A stretch of DNA of 64,000 nucleotides from Mya arenaria. Lineage: Eukaryota; Mollusca; Bivalvia; Myida; Myidae. The first letter of the stretch is position 1. Each line of letters opens with the position of its first letter. Positions 36,150 to 49,260 of this stretch are shown in pieces. A program made the position numbers and the translations under genes. The stretch lies in contig NC_069135.1 of the NCBI RefSeq assembly GCF_026914265.1, forward strand, positions 3,055,001 through 3,119,000. The letters are read 5' to 3'. The notes beneath the pieces are model-generated. The model worked only from the letters and a program-made list of their open reading frames with translations, had not been told where the DNA came from and searched no databases.

Positions 36150-36713
36150 TTAGCTCCTGTATTAAAACGAAATTAAATGTGTCACCATTACGTCCAGAAG
36201 AAAAAGTGACTCTCCACATATGTTGAAAAAATAATTAACTCTTCCTTTTTACTAAGCTTGTAAGTCCCTCTTCGGTAATTTCTACGCCGGGATCCGAACA
36301 CTATCAAGCGTTTACGTTATATCTCCTGTGTAATTGTTGTTCGATTTTGTTGAATTTGTCATAAACGGTATGGTTGTTGGCAAAATGATTGTTCACTGTT
36401 GATTTCCCATCTTTTAAGTTAAAGTTCCGTCTTGTTCCTCTTTGTTACTCGATTTCTTGCGCCGACGTCAAAGCAAATTTGAAGTTTTCCAAAGTTCACA
36501 TTAACCATCTTGATGAAAATTGTACCATAAGACTTGAATTTTAATTTGACATCGTTTGATAATATTTTTTTGAATATTGCTTAAGAAATATTGTTAAAAT
36601 AATTTATTTTTGTTAAAATATATAAGAGCGTCAATTTTTTACAACTTGTTATGATGACGTCATTTCCGATCACTTTAGTTTTTCCACTTCATCACCTTTC
36701 CCGATGTCCCATA
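36150..36713. other. spacer between two LINEs
   Basis: About 0.55 kb that probably contains the 5' UTR of LINE A (its promoter-like leader) and flanking sequence. No gene is seen. Confidence 0.35.
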
Positions 36714-38855
36714 CAATACAATACAATACAATACAATAAGTTTTATTTCAAGTCGGCAAGACACAAACATATGTAACATAAGCTCTGATGAGCTTTTTAA
36801 CCGACCGTTAACAAATGTATATGAGATCAACAAGAGTAAAAATAGCTATAAAAGGAAAAAGTATTAGATATTTCTATATTATATATCATCTAAAAGCACG
36901 CATATTAAGAACATCTAAAGCTGTGGAAAAAAGCTGCTGATCCTAACCAGTGGCCTAAAAACTGCTATAAGAACTTATGTAAATAAAACACTGAATTATC
37001 AATACCAGCACAAAAGTGCGACTGCAAAGAAAACATTCTCAGGAACATATTAAAACATTTAATGAAATCAGAAATAAGATTATACGACACATATAAAACA
37101 GAATGGATGTTATGATGTCCTAAAACAAGTTTACATGCATGGAACAAAAGCAGAAATATTGACTACAAAGATGCAACAACTTTGTCACAAGCAAGCACAA
37201 ATCAAAAATAATAAGCACAAGTTGACATGCAAACATACAAAGGCAAGCATAACGCATAAAATGAATAAGGCAGAAAGCAAACAAAATATTATATGGGTAT
37301 ATACGCACCTGTGCTGTGATTAAGTTAGAAGAAGAGAAAAACAATAATTTAATTTGATGAGGAATTACAGGCAATGCATCTACAGTTTTGACCATTCCAA
37401 GAAGCCATAAGAGATTTAAATTGATTAAAGTTTGAACATGTTCTGTAGTTTTCTGGTAGTGAGTTCCACAGCACAGGGGCAGCATATCTGAAGGAATTCT
37501 TACCAAATTTAGTTGTTTTCACTCTAGGAATATCCAAAATATTTGTGTATCTGAAATTATATTTAGATTTTCTTTTATGTACTAATTCTGATAAGACAGG
37601 AGGTGCTAAGTTACTTAGTATTCTGAAAAGTTTCTATTGCCATGGTTTTCATTCTTCTTATATGTAAGCTTGGTAAGTTACTAGTTAGCTAGTAGGTTAT
37701 TGTAAGTTGATTCATAGTCATTGTAGTCATTGTCATTGTAGACAAATCTTAGAGCTATTTCCTGATTTTTTCCATTTTTTAGTATAATCTTCAGAACAAA
37801 AATGCTATGACATTGGACAGAAGTTAAAATTTGAAATTATAAATGTATGGAATATAGTAAGCTTATTTAATTTACTTAAATTAGACCCCATTCTTTTCAA
37901 AACATTAAGTTGTCTTGCTGCCTTTTTACAAATATTACTTATATGAAAATTAAAATTTAACTGATAATCTATGTCTACACCGAGCGGCTTAACAACTTCA
38001 TCGCAGGTAATATCAGCTGAACCTATATTAAAAGTTTTTTTTTCAAAAGTTCTTTTTCCAACAGCTATAGCCTGAAATTTATCTGGATTAGCTTGCATAC
38101 AATTAAAACTAAACCATTCAATGAGAATTTGACTTTCTTGTTCTAAAACGTTTTTAACTTCATTAAAATCAGGTGAACTAAAAGATAGTGTGTTGTCATC
38201 TGCGTAATTATAAAGTGTTCCTTTCTGTATGAAATAGAAAATATCATTAATAAATACATTAAAAAGTAAGGGACCTAGTATGAAGCCTTGAGGCACACCT
38301 TTCAATATATTTTTCCATGAGCTGACGACATTACCAATTTTGATTTGCTGTTTGCGTCCAGTGAGATACGATTGAAGAAGAGTTGTTGCTGATTCGGATA
38401 AGCCATTGGCGGATAGTTTACTTAATAAAATGTTATGAGGTAGGCAGTCAAATGCTTTTGATAAATCCATTAGGATAGCTGCTAAGTATAAATTTTGGTC
38501 TAAGGCATTTTTCCAATATTCTAGTAATTTCAAAAGTGTAGTTTGGCAACCATGGCCTTTCCTAAATGCACATAAAAAGTTATCAAAGATACTGTCAAAA
38601 TAGTCAGAAAGCTGTAAGGACATAACTTTTTCAAATATTTTAGATGGAATTGGTAAGATACTGACTGGTCTATAATTTGATTTTGTCATTGTGTCGTTTT
38701 TCTTATGTAGAGGAGTAACCTGGGCTTGCTTAAGTTTATCTGGGAATACTTGTGTTGATATTGAAAGATTGACCAGGTCTGTTATTGGTTCAACAAGTGA
38801 CTGCTTACCTAATTTTAATAATTTTACTGATATTTTGTCTGCCCCTGTGGCTTTT
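36714..38855 (-). mobile_element. LINE B: 5'-truncated CR1-like LINE with (TTGTA)n tail
   Basis: Minus-strand LINE, truncated at its 5' end within the region just before the reverse transcriptase (first recognisable residues ATGADKIS, near 38850). It continues through the reverse transcriptase to a C-terminal WNSLPENY motif and a 3' UTR that ends in five or six TTGTA units (plus strand 36714-36743). A 24-base T run on the plus strand (38853-38876) adjoins the truncated end. The family differs from LINE A. At least one frameshift separates the two frames, so it is inactive. Confidence 0.85.
37349..38855 (-). pseudogene. LINE B reverse transcriptase
   Basis: An open stretch at 38689-37805 holds the standard motif order: NYRPVSILP, FRKGHGCQTTL, DLSKAFDCLPH, GVPQGFILGPLLF, YADDNTLSF and the VKPLGVDID strand. 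The C-terminal tail with the RYAAPVLWNSLPENY motif lies in another frame at 37537-37349. The upstream part to 38855 is open but lacks a start because of truncation. Confidence 0.88.
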
Positions 38856-38944
38856 TTTTTTTTTTTTTTTTTTTTACATTAAAATCCCGGCCTTTCTGAT
38901 AATCGGTACCGGGTCCCGGCATATATATATATAACTTCCCCAAA

Positions 38945-41900
38945 ATGGCTGACGAACCTGAACCGGTATTTGGTTTTTAATTTTGGAACTTTTATATTTG
39001 AACATTATATGTGATAACAGCGTTTTTCTTTATACGAAAATTGTATTACACAATATATAACTTAAGTCATAATTATACTCACATTAGGACGAATAAGTTT
39101 TGCTTATTACTTTTGCAATATATTTTCGCGATGATAATTACTAAATTAGAAATTAAAATATTTAGGGTATTGATGCATATTTTGAATACCTTTAAAACGA
39201 CGTTTCTCATGTATATGAATACCATTATATACTTAAATTGTGAAGGGGCTGCATGCTATATTACAAATCTGAAACTTGCATAGAATTCTGTATTTCTCAT
39301 TTTTTAATTTAATAGTTCCAACTTCCATATCTCATAAAGATGTCTTTTTTTGTTTGATTTTATATTTTCAATTAAATTGATCTTATTGTTTGATTATATC
39401 TCCCACCCCTCCAAAAAAATAAATAAGAATAAATCCCTAAGGAGCAGATCGAAATTGCCAGTGCTCCAGCAGTTGTGGGTTTGAGCCCCACGCCTTGCTC
39501 ATTTTTCTATTAAGGATTACTTAACTGTTGTCAGACTTAAACAACAGGAGTGCCTAGATTACCAAAAAGATACTTACTGTTTTAATTCATTGGGTACAGT
39601 GCCTTGTTTAAAATAATAGATGTGTTACACGGGATTCTTCCAATCCCTAACGTCTAAATGGGTTTGTGCAAAAATCGGGGGTGTTTTGAAAAATATTGAA
39701 ATTGTATTAAGCTAAGTTATTTATGGTTTTAAGGTTTATATACATATTTAACCATATAAGTGAGAAGTTATTTTGCACAAAACAAGCATTTAATGCATTA
39801 AAACACGTTATTTAGCTTTTCAATAAAAGGAAAGTTGACTGACACAGACAACAATTATGCCAAGCGGAACATCTTGACCCAATCGTAATAACTCTGCCAC
39901 CTCCGACAAGCTTCGAGATAGACCTCGTAAATACAAACGTAACAACTCGGCCATGGCCGATATGTTCCGATTGCTTTAATATTGTGCCCTGAAGCCTTGC
40001 AGGTGCCCTTCATGTATATATCGATATGTTTTGACAGCAAGAAATGGGGAAAAAACATCTCAAACTCATAATTATTCGTAGGATATGACATTTTTATAAA
40101 ATAACGAATTTGGTAATATTTCTTGTTTTAGTGATATTTTTTAGATGCTAAATGCTTTAACCCGGAATCTCAATCGGAATAACTACCCACTTTTGATACT
40201 AAACAATTTGTACGTGAAGGATTTGCCATATCAAAAATCATACAAAAAATCCGTTAACGTACAATTATTTGGACTAGTACAGTGCCTTACTAGTGTTATG
40301 GCAGTGTTGGTTCTTGTAAAATTATCTTGGGAGGCTTGTGGCTCAAACCTACTTCCTGGGACTCCTGATTGCCTCTTTTTGGAAATTTTAACCAGTCATT
40401 TTTCAAGCAATTTAAGCTTTTCTATTTATCAAATTCATAAAGTCAAGTTTATATAATAAAACCCACAAGCCCCATAAAACCCACAAGCCCCATAAAACCC
40501 AAAAGCCCCATAACTCTGGCATTATTGTTGAATAATGTACCATTTTTCAATTGTAAAATATGGTACAAGGGTTCACCCTGCTGCACTCTTGACTTAAAAA
40601 TTGTCTTTGTAATTTTCATAGGGAAGGTTCAAGATGCCACTAGTTTGAGCAAAACTAACTGCCTTTTTGGTCATGTTCTTCTTTCATTTAGGAGTGTAAA
40701 AAAATCAACCTTCTTTATTACATGTAGGTGAAAAATCCAGTAAACTGCAGTACTGGTAAGGGTTTCACTCAGAAATGAAGGTTTTACTTGAAAATTTACA
40801 GGCAGAAAATTAGGCTTCTTAACTCAAAATCAGAAGAATAAAATGTATGATGTTTCCTTTTTTTAAGTATGAAATAATATGCCAGAAATACTAATTAAAA
40901 TCACTGAAATACACATACAATACCAATAATTTGCCCGACCTAGGAAATAGTAATTATTTAGAAAATCTGAAAAAAGTACTCGACAACTAAATTATAATAG
41001 ATCTTTCTACTTTGTAGGATAAACATGTTGCTGTGTTTGAAGGAGTATTTTTGGGTGAAATGTTTCCCTTTTTTGTTGAGTGGTAGAATTCAATAAACCA
41101 CTGCTGCAAATTTTTATATGGTGTTACCTGGTGCTAATAAATTCGTCATTTTAGAGAATATTATTTTTCTATTCTAAAGCTTTATTTTAGCACAAAATGT
41201 CTTTTGTATAAAAAAAACCCCTATCATAACAGAATTGTTCAACTATGATTTTTTAGGCTGGGCAAATAATTTGTATGGGTGAAAAAGTGGTCCCTAACCA
41301 GTACATTCTCCAAAAAGAATAAAGGAGGCTTGAGTGACGCAAAACTGAAACACTATGGAACTTCAATTTACTTGTAGTTTTTAGTTGATCCATACCATTA
41401 GTTATCTGTTTAATTTTGTGTTACAGCCAGTTGCTCAGCAGACAGTGGAGGAACCCCTGGATCTGATACGCCTCAGCCTGGATGAGAGGATTTATGTGAA
41501 GATGCGCAGCGACAGAGAGCTCAGGGGCAGACTACATGTATGCTTATATCTGCTTATACTTTTTGTCGCCTGAAAAGGCAACATATGGGTGTTACTTTGG
41601 CGTTGGTTGCCGTGGCGTGATCAACATTTTATGTAGAAAATAACGAAGATTTTATTGCCCACTCATAATGAAACTTGTTGACAGTGTTAAGTCTGTGGGC
41701 AGAATGTGTCATTCAATATCAGTTGTGGGGTTAATTGCCTCAGTAACTCCATAGTTATTAACCTTCTACATTTATAATATGGCAATGGCTTACTTATGTT
41801 GTTGTTAAATAGTACGACAATCAGACAAAGATTTCATTATACTAGTTACTACCAAGTTGTTCATCAGAATTGGTATAATAATTGGTTTGACTGCAATTGG

Positions 41901-43534
41901 TGCTCCAAACAGGTCATACATCCAATTGCATGGAATTCTAGTTAAAACAAAATCATTTTTCAAATTTTCTACAATTCACAAATCATTTACAAATCATTTT
42001 ATTATGCCCCCAAAGGGATGCATATAGTTATCGGACCTTCTGTCATTCCCCAAGACTTTGGCATAATATCTGAAGAAAGCTTTAGGCCCCTGGACCTCAA
42101 ATTTAGTATGCAGGTTGGTCATGACCAGCAGATAAACCTTATTGATTTTGAGGTCAGTGGGTCAAAGGTCAAGGTGATAGTGACCATTAGCTGAAGTTCT
42201 TGTACTTGTACTGAGTAATGTACAATAGTTTCAACCAAATATCAACACTATTATGCTATAGTACATTCATCTTTCAACTCTGAATGCTGGTGTGTTGGCT
42301 TTCGAACCCTGGAATGTTCAACAGTTTTTAGCATGGTGTTCGCTGTTGTTCAGGAGTTTACAGCATGATATTGTTCCCAAGATTAAGATATTTGTTATGA
42401 TTTTTGTGTATTAAAATGTATGTTTGATACAATATTACAAACTTCATACTTATTTGATATATATTTATCATTTTATATCAGATTTAAAATTTTGCATTAT
42501 ATTAACAGCATTAAACCATAATTTCGTGACTTTCAAATATTGACTATTGTTTAATCCATGATTATTTAATATTATTCGATTGATAAGACTGACTTAGACT
42601 ATTTTTATTTAAATCAAGGTCCCAGTTTGGGAAGGTTTTTATATGATACAAAAAACTACACACCCATGATGGCTTTTGGTTAAAGTTTTAGTTTAAGTTG
42701 AGATTTTCATTATACATTGTATATGATAATGTATGATGATTTTTAATTGATCTTAGGTACAAATTATGACCCTTTATTGACTTATAAATATTTACAAAGT
42801 TGATGGGAAGGTAGTATAGGTCACCATGGAAATATGATGGATACTGAAGGCTATCTGTCACATTTCTTTTAATAATTATCATCACAAGAGCTCTACTTAT
42901 AACTTTTGGAGATTTGGTTTTATTGTAACAAGCATTTTGTTCATATTTCAAATGATTTTTTTTCAATTCCGGACCCCTTAAGACATGACAGAGGCCCTTT
43001 GAAATACATGAGAATTGTTGTGTTTCAGGCTTATGACCAGCATCTGAACATGATCATGGGAGATGTGGAGGAAACTGTCACCACTGTGGAGATTGATGAG
43101 GAAACATATGAAGAAATATACAAGGTAATGATGAGGACTGTTGCCTGATATTGAACTCTTTATTTGGATAAGATGGCTGATATATATGCAGTCAGTATAC
43201 CGGTAGTAGCAATGAGCAAATTATCTTTGTATAACTATTTAACAGAGGTTAAACAGTATCCATGTTGCTGAACATGTTTTTGAATTGTCACATTCACTTT
43301 CTTAAAAATGGTATAAATCCACATTGTCATAGATAATGCCATCTTCAGGGTTGAAATGCTCGAAATTAGCAACAAAAATAGTTGAAATCATATTTTTATG
43401 GTTTTCATAAAATTATGAGAGTTCACCAGTATGCTTTTATAATGTTTCAGTCGACCAAAAGGAACATCCCGATGCTGTTTGTGCGTGGCGACGGCGTCAT
43501 ACTTGTCTCTCCGCCCATGAGGACAGGGACATAA
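38945..43534 (+). CDS. LSM3: U6 snRNA-associated Sm-like protein LSm3, four exons
   Basis: Subunit of the LSm2-8 ring, which binds the 3' oligo(U) of U6 snRNA in the nucleus, and of the LSm1-7 ring, which promotes decapping and decay of mRNA in the cytoplasm. Exons 38945-38965, 41427-41537, 43029-43124 and 43451-43534 all join in phase 0 to give 103 residues (human LSm3 has 102). The Sm1 motif lies in [20 protein letters not shown] and continues through [17 protein letters not shown]; the Sm2 motif is [15 protein letters not shown]. The sequence is nearly identical to vertebrate LSm3 across the core, so identity is secure. Exon 1 encodes only seven residues (MADEPEP) and sits about 90 bases from the end of LINE B. 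An ATTAAA near 43606 is a likely poly(A) signal. Confidence 0.97.
42000..42188. repeat. dispersed repeat in LSM3 intron 2
   Basis: Opens with TTATGCCCCCAAAGGGATGC and ends in GGTCAAAGGTCAAGGTGATA. It is non-coding and shares the AAGGTCA-type boxes of the repeats at 17.2 and 21.8 kb. I believe it belongs to a family dispersed in bivalve genomes, but no second full copy lies in this window. Confidence 0.5.
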
Positions 43535-43611
43535 CTCCAGCTGAAGGTTTCATCTCATCATAGATTAACTCCCTTGATCCACATTTCATGTCGTAGTTTT
43601 GTATAATTAAA

Positions 43612-44204
43612 ATGTTTAACTGATGATAGTTGTATTTAATTAATTACCAGCTTGTTTACCTCAAAGGCTTGTCTTCAAAGATGACATCCCAAAATGTGCA
43701 TGTAGTTGTTCGCCATGTCCTTAAGCCTTGAAGGTTGATAAATCATAAGTTTGTGTTAAAGCTTAAAGCTGGGAGTAGTATTAATGGTCCTAGGTTAAAG
43801 GCAGGAAAGTTCATTTTAATAAAAAAAATCTGGAAAAGATGCCTATGCAAAGGAAGTTTCACAAAAAAATCAAATTCGAAATCGGCAAAATTTTTAACAC
43901 ATAAAACAAGTTAAATAAATTGGGTTTTTCATTTTTTGCTTAAGATCCGAGCGATCTATTTTTAGATGAAATACTGTCTTAGTAGTATTTTCGCTCTTAC
44001 ATTAAAACTGGGCAAACCGCTTGGAGCACTGATGATGTTATCAACTGCACAGTTAAAAAGTGTTTCACTAATTTGTAACTTTTTAAACTTAATATTAAAT
44101 AAGCAATTGAGCTTGAGTGCCTTTAATTTATCATTGTGTCACACTGACAAATTATTTAACAATGCCGTTTGGTCACAAAAGACCGTTTACGTGCTTTTCA
44201 ACTG
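43612..44204. other. intergenic region downstream of LSM3
   Basis: AT-rich sequence with no supported gene. An open frame at 43966-44205 has no recognisable domain. Confidence 0.4.
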
Positions 44205-44215
44205 AAGAAAAGGAT

Positions 44216-46220
44216 GAGCGTTGCCGCGCTGTTCAACAAATACAATTGGTCTGATGATGGCTTTATTTAATTGAAAACACCAATGAGCGTTGGCAAGAAG
44301 TTGGGCATTGTTCAACTGAAAAAAAAGAATGAGCGTTGTTCAACTGGAAAAAACGGATGAGCTTTGGTGCGATATTCAACCAAGAAAACGGGTAAGCGTT
44401 GGGCATTGTTCAACTGGGAAAACGGCTGGGCGTGAGGGGCAGTTAAATGTAGAAAACGGGTGAGCTTTGGCCTTGTTCAACTGAAAAAATGGGTGAGCGT
44501 TGGGCGTTTTTTTTAACTAAGAAACCGGATGAGCATTGGGCGCAGTTCAAACGCAAAAGCGGATGAGCGTTTGCCGTTGTTTAACTTGGTAAACTGGTGA
44601 GCGTTGGGCATTACTCATCTGAGAACACGGGTGAACGTTTGGCGTTGTTCAACTGGGAAAACGGGTGAACGTTTGGCGTTGTTCAACTGGGAAAACGGGT
44701 GAAGTTTGGCGTTGTTCAAGTGAGAAAACTGGTGAACGTTTGGCGTTGTTCAACTGGGAAAACGGGTGAACGTTTGGCGTTGTTCAACTGGGAAAACGGG
44801 TGAACGTTTGGCATTGTTCAATTGAGAACACGAGGGAGTGTTTGGCGTTGTTCAACTGGGAAAACGGGTGAACGTTTGGCGTTGTTCAACTGAGAAAACG
44901 GGTGAACGTTTGGCGTTGTTCAACTGAGAAAACGGGTGAACGTTTGGCGTTGTTCAAGTGAGAAAACTGGTGAACGTTTGGCGTTGTTCAACTGGGAAAA
45001 CGGGTGAACGTTTGGCGTTGTTCAACTGGGAAAACGGGAGAACGTTTGGCGTTGTTCAACTGGGAAAACGGGTGAACGTTTGGCGTTGTTCAACTGAGAA
45101 AACGGGTGAACGTTTGGCGTTGTTCAAGTGAGAAAACTGGTGAACGTTTGGCGTTGTTCAACTGGGAAAACGGGTGAACGTTTGGCGTTGTTCAACTGGG
45201 AAAACGGATGTACGTTGGACATTGTTCAACTGAGAAAACGGATGAACGCTGGGCATTGTTCAACTAAGAAAATTGGGCGCTGGGCGTTGTTCAACTAAGA
45301 AAACTGATGGGCGTTGGACATTGTTCAACTAAGAAAACTGGGCGTTGGGCGTTGTTCAACTAAGAAAACTGATGAGCGTTGGACATTGTTCAACTGAGAA
45401 AACTGGGCGCTGGGCGTTGTTCAACTAAGAAAACTGATGAGCGTTGGACATTGTTCAACTGAGAAAACTGGGCGCTGGGCGTTGTTCAACTAAGAAAACT
45501 GATGAGCGTTGGACATTGTTCAACTGAGAAAACTGGGCGTTGGGCGTTGTTCAACTAAGAAAACGGATGAGCGTTGGACATTGTTCAACTGAGAAAACGG
45601 ATGAGCGCTGGGCATTGTTCAACTGAGAAAACTGGGCGTTGGGCGTTGTTCAACTAAGAAAACTGATGAGCGTTGGACATTGTTCAACTGAGAAAACAAG
45701 TGGGCGTTGGGCGTTGTTCAACTAAGAAAACTGATGAGCGTTGGACATTGTTCAACTGAGAAAACAAGTGGGCGTTTGGCGTTGTTCAACTGGGAAAGCG
45801 GATGAGCGTTAGACATTGTTCTACTGAGAAAATGAGTGGGCGTATCGCGTTGTTAAACTGGGAAAACGGATGTTCAACTGAGAAAATGAGTGAGTGTTGG
45901 GCGTTGTACAACTGAAAAAGCGGATGAGCGTTGGGCGTTGTACAACTGGAAAAGCGGATGAGCGTTGGGCATTGTTCAACTGGGAAAACGGGTGAGTGTT
46001 GGGCGTTGTTCAACTGGAAAAGCGGGTGAGTGTTGGGCGTTGTTCAACTGGGAAAACGGATGAGTGTTGGGCGTTGTTCAACTGGGAAAACGGATGGGCG
46101 TTCTGTGTTGTTCAACTAGGAAAACGGAAGAGCATTTGGCGTTGTTCAACTGAGAAAACGGAAGAGCATTGGGCATTGTTCAACTGGGAAAACAGATGAG
46201 CGTTGGGCATTTTTCAATAA
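44216..46220. repeat. 34-bp minisatellite, about 2 kb
   Basis: About 55-60 copies of a 34-base unit, GTTGTTCAACTGGGAAAACG followed by GGTGAACGTTTGGC, with many variants (GGGAAAAC/GAGAAAAC/AAGAAAAC; GAACGTTTGG/GAGCGTTGGG). The central part (44640-45210) is most uniform and the ends are degenerate. Between 45260 and 45730, higher-order blocks alternate full-length and shortened units, so expansion also happened in multiples. Confidence 0.95.
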
Positions 46221-47040
46221 ATGGACAAACAGTTAATATGTGCATGTCGTAAATGTAACATGAACAAATCGTGTGGTTAACAATTAACTGTTACTTGTTC
46301 GTAAATTACATCAGTGTTGCAATATCATCGTCCGGAACATTTTAGCATGTGTCGGCAGATTGATGAGAATAAATGCATAGATAAAAGTAAAGCTAATCAG
46401 CAGCGGTTCTTCTGTGTGTGTGGGGGGGGGGGAGGTATTGCAAACAATTTTTACATGCTTTCAATGTAAGCATTTAAACCTGTACATATAAAGAGGTTGT
46501 CGTCGACTGTGACGGGCGGTCACCAGTTTACTGATGTTTCAGTAATTATATTCATCTTTTCATCCCACGTTATCCCGGCAATAAACAAGAGTGGTGTTTT
46601 CTCCTCCCTGGGGCCTGGTAATGGAGATGAAATAACGAGTGGGACAATTGTATACATCACCAACACACTCCATTACATAGTTCATCTACTGGGGCGCTAA
46701 AAATAATCAGCTGCATATTGCAATGATATTAATTTCAATTAAATACAATAACTATCATTTTTATGTGATGGAGCCAGTAGGCCTCATTATTAAAACACTT
46801 CAGAAAAAAACCGACTTCAACCCCACTCTAGAATACGGAATCTTGATCAATTCTCTAACAGATGTTTCCTTATTTTGATGTTCATTTGATACACTGCGAA
46901 CTTTGCTATGAAATAAATCAACACATCCAGCAGATGTGTATCAGAACGTTCAGGCTATGCTTGCAAAAGTAGACTTCCGCTGTGTTAAAGATGAGTACCA
47001 TTTCCTTTCATTCATAGGATTTAAGGAAATGAAGCGTTCC
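46221..47040. other. spacer between minisatellites
   Basis: No gene is seen. A G10 run lies near 46422-46431. Confidence 0.4.
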
Positions 47041-47044
47041 AAAC

Positions 47045-47820
47045 ATATGTATGTGTCACATACAGCGCCCCATATAGGATAGAACGTACCAGAAATATTC
47101 ACCACATATAGGAGATGTGTCGGGTACCACGCCCCATATAAGATAGAACGTGTCAGAAATATACGCCACATATAGGAGATGTGTCGGGTACCACGCCCCA
47201 TATAAGATAGAACGTGTCAGAAATATTCACCACATATAGGAGATGTGTCGGGTACCACGCCCCATATAAGATAGAACGTGTCAGAAATATACGCCACATA
47301 TAGGTGATGTGTCACGTACAACGCCCCATATAAGATAGAACGTGTCAGAAATATACGCCACATATAGGTGATGTGTCACGTACCACGCCCCATATCGGAT
47401 AGAACGTGTCATAAATATACGCCACATATAGGTGATGTGTCACGTACCCCGCCCCATATCGGATAGAACGTGTCAGAAATATACGCCACATGTTGGTGAT
47501 GTGTCACGTACCACGCCCCATATAGGATAGAATGTGTCAGAAATATACGCCACATGTAGGAGATGTGTCACGTACCACGCCCCATATAGGATAGAACGTG
47601 TCAGAAATATACGCCACCTGTAGGTGATGTGTCACGTACCACGCCCCATATAGGATAGAACGTGTCAGAAATATACGCCACCTGTAGGTGATGTGTCACG
47701 TACTACGCCCCATATAGGATAGAACGTGTCAGAAATATACGCCACATGTAGGAGATGTGTCGGGTACAAGGCCCCATATCGGATAGAACGTGTCAGAAAT
47801 ATACGCCACATGTAGGCCCG
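47045..47820. repeat. 64-bp minisatellite
   Basis: Twelve or so copies of a 64-base unit containing CCCCATATAGGATAGAACGT, GTCAGAAATATACGCCACAT and GATGTGTCACGTACCACG. The left units carry CGGGTACCACG and TATAAGATAG, the right units CACGTACCACG and TATAGGATAG, so sub-families are arranged in blocks. Confidence 0.95.
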
Positions 47821-47965
47821 TTATTTAAATCCGTCAGTATTGAATCAAATTTGATTGGCAAAAACTATATTCTTATATAACGGGAAAGTTACATATCTCA
47901 GGTCCGAAGGTCAAGGTTACGATATTTGCTTTGATTGAAATAAAGCTAAGGCAATCCTATCAACA

Positions 47966-48440
47966 ATCACTCAGGTAAACAATCACTCAGGTTAACGTTC
48001 ACTCCAGTTAACAATCACTTCTGTTAACCTTCATTCAGGTTAACAATCACTCCTGTTAACCTTCATTCAGGTTAACAATCACTCATGTAAACAATCACTC
48101 CTGTTAACTTTCATTCAGGTTAACAATCACTCATGTAAACAATCACTCCTGTTAACCTTCATTCAGATTAACAATCACTTATGTAAACAATCACTCCTGT
48201 TAACCTTCATTCAGGTTAACAATCACTCATGTAAACAATCACTCCTGTTAACCTTCATTCAGGTTAACAATCACTCATGTAAACAATCACTCATGTTTAC
48301 CTTCACTCCAGTTAACAATCACTCATGTAAACACTCACTCATGTTTACAATCATTTATTTAAACAATCACTCATTTAAACAACCAATCCTGTTAACAACC
48401 AATCCTGTTAACAACCAATCCTGTTAACCATCGGTCCTGT
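47966..48440. repeat. ~16/48-bp minisatellite
   Basis: Short units of the form CAATCACTCATGTAAA, CAATCACTCCTGTTAA and CTTCATTCAGGTTAA alternate to make a higher-order repeat of about 48 bases, with degenerate copies at both ends. Confidence 0.9.
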
Positions 48441-48929
48441 TGACAACCAATCCACAAGTTGAACGCAGGTGAACAGCACTCAGTTTTCTGTGGTTTAAAA
48501 TCGAAGACAGAACTGTAAGAAAATTTAAAGAAATTAATTGTAATATTATGTAAATCAATTATCATTAAGGCTACATGGACGAAGTACATCCCAAGTCGTT
48601 CAAACCGTTTTTCGGACAGTGTGTCCATATTAATCGAGTTTTGGTAATAAAATACAAAAACTCGTTGGGTGTTTGTGCTTTGGGCAAAATTTGGTAGCAT
48701 CGCTTCCAAATTACGGCGTTACAGTTATGCATGTATTTATTTATTATATAGGCATGTACACTTTGTTCTACGTGTCGTGTACTATGTATTTTTCCATAGA
48801 ACATGATATGTCATTTATCAGTACAAATTTACCGTTAGCCATATGTGGATAAAGCAATTAAGATACCATCAATTTCATTAATATCGACCTTTACCAGATG
48901 GCAGGGCAAGGGCGGTTCCAGTGTTCGGT

Positions 48930-49260
48930 GTGAACTGCCGTGAAGTGTCTCTGGGAGGGGAGAGGAGGAGGGCGCGACTTTGTATGGTGATACCTGCTGG
49001 GAAATTTCCCGGGGGGAGGGCGTAATTGTGTACTGTGTAACCGGCGAGGAAATGTCCCGTGGGGGGGGGGGGGGTGTACTTGGGTTCGGTGTTAACTGCG
49101 GGAAAGTGTCCCGAGAGGGAAGGCGTTACTCTGTACGATGTTACCTGCTGGGAAGTTTCCTGGAGGGGGTGAGGCGTTACTGTGTACGGTGTTACCTGCT
49201 GGGAAGTTTCCCGGAGGAGGGGGGGGGGGCGTAATAGGGTACTGTGACCACCGCGGTGAA
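48930..49260. repeat. G-rich ~60-bp imperfect tandem repeat
   Basis: Five to six imperfect units with TGCTGGGAAGTTTCCCGGAG, a G run of 5-12, and CGTTACTGTGTACGGTGTTA. The several runs of five or more G on the plus strand could form G-quadruplexes. Confidence 0.85.

Larger units (their letters stand above)
31990..36150 (-). mobile_element. LINE A: PHD finger, endonuclease, reverse transcriptase (decayed)
   Basis: Near full-length non-LTR retrotransposon on the minus strand. The order from its 5' end is: an N-terminal hydrophobic/SGDMHPHPGP segment, a PHD-type zinc finger, endonuclease, reverse transcriptase, a C-terminal conserved tail (QDWNSLPIKLKEL), then a 3' UTR ending in a GGACCCCATTGGAAATAAG and GGGTTATCCTGTG arrangement typical of CR1/L2-like and Crack/Daphne-like elements. 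Several frameshifts and stops break the ORF, and a younger 206-bp insertion splits the reverse transcriptase. The clade is not decided beyond the CR1/Jockey supergroup. The limits are approximate. Confidence 0.85.

Noticed and set aside
39440-39503. tRNA-like segment with a B box-like GGGTTTGAGCCCC and GAGCA/TGCTC ends
   Set aside because: It is only about 63 bases long, with no A box or anticodon arm that folds. At best it is a decayed tRNA-derived relic, so it is not called as a tRNA.
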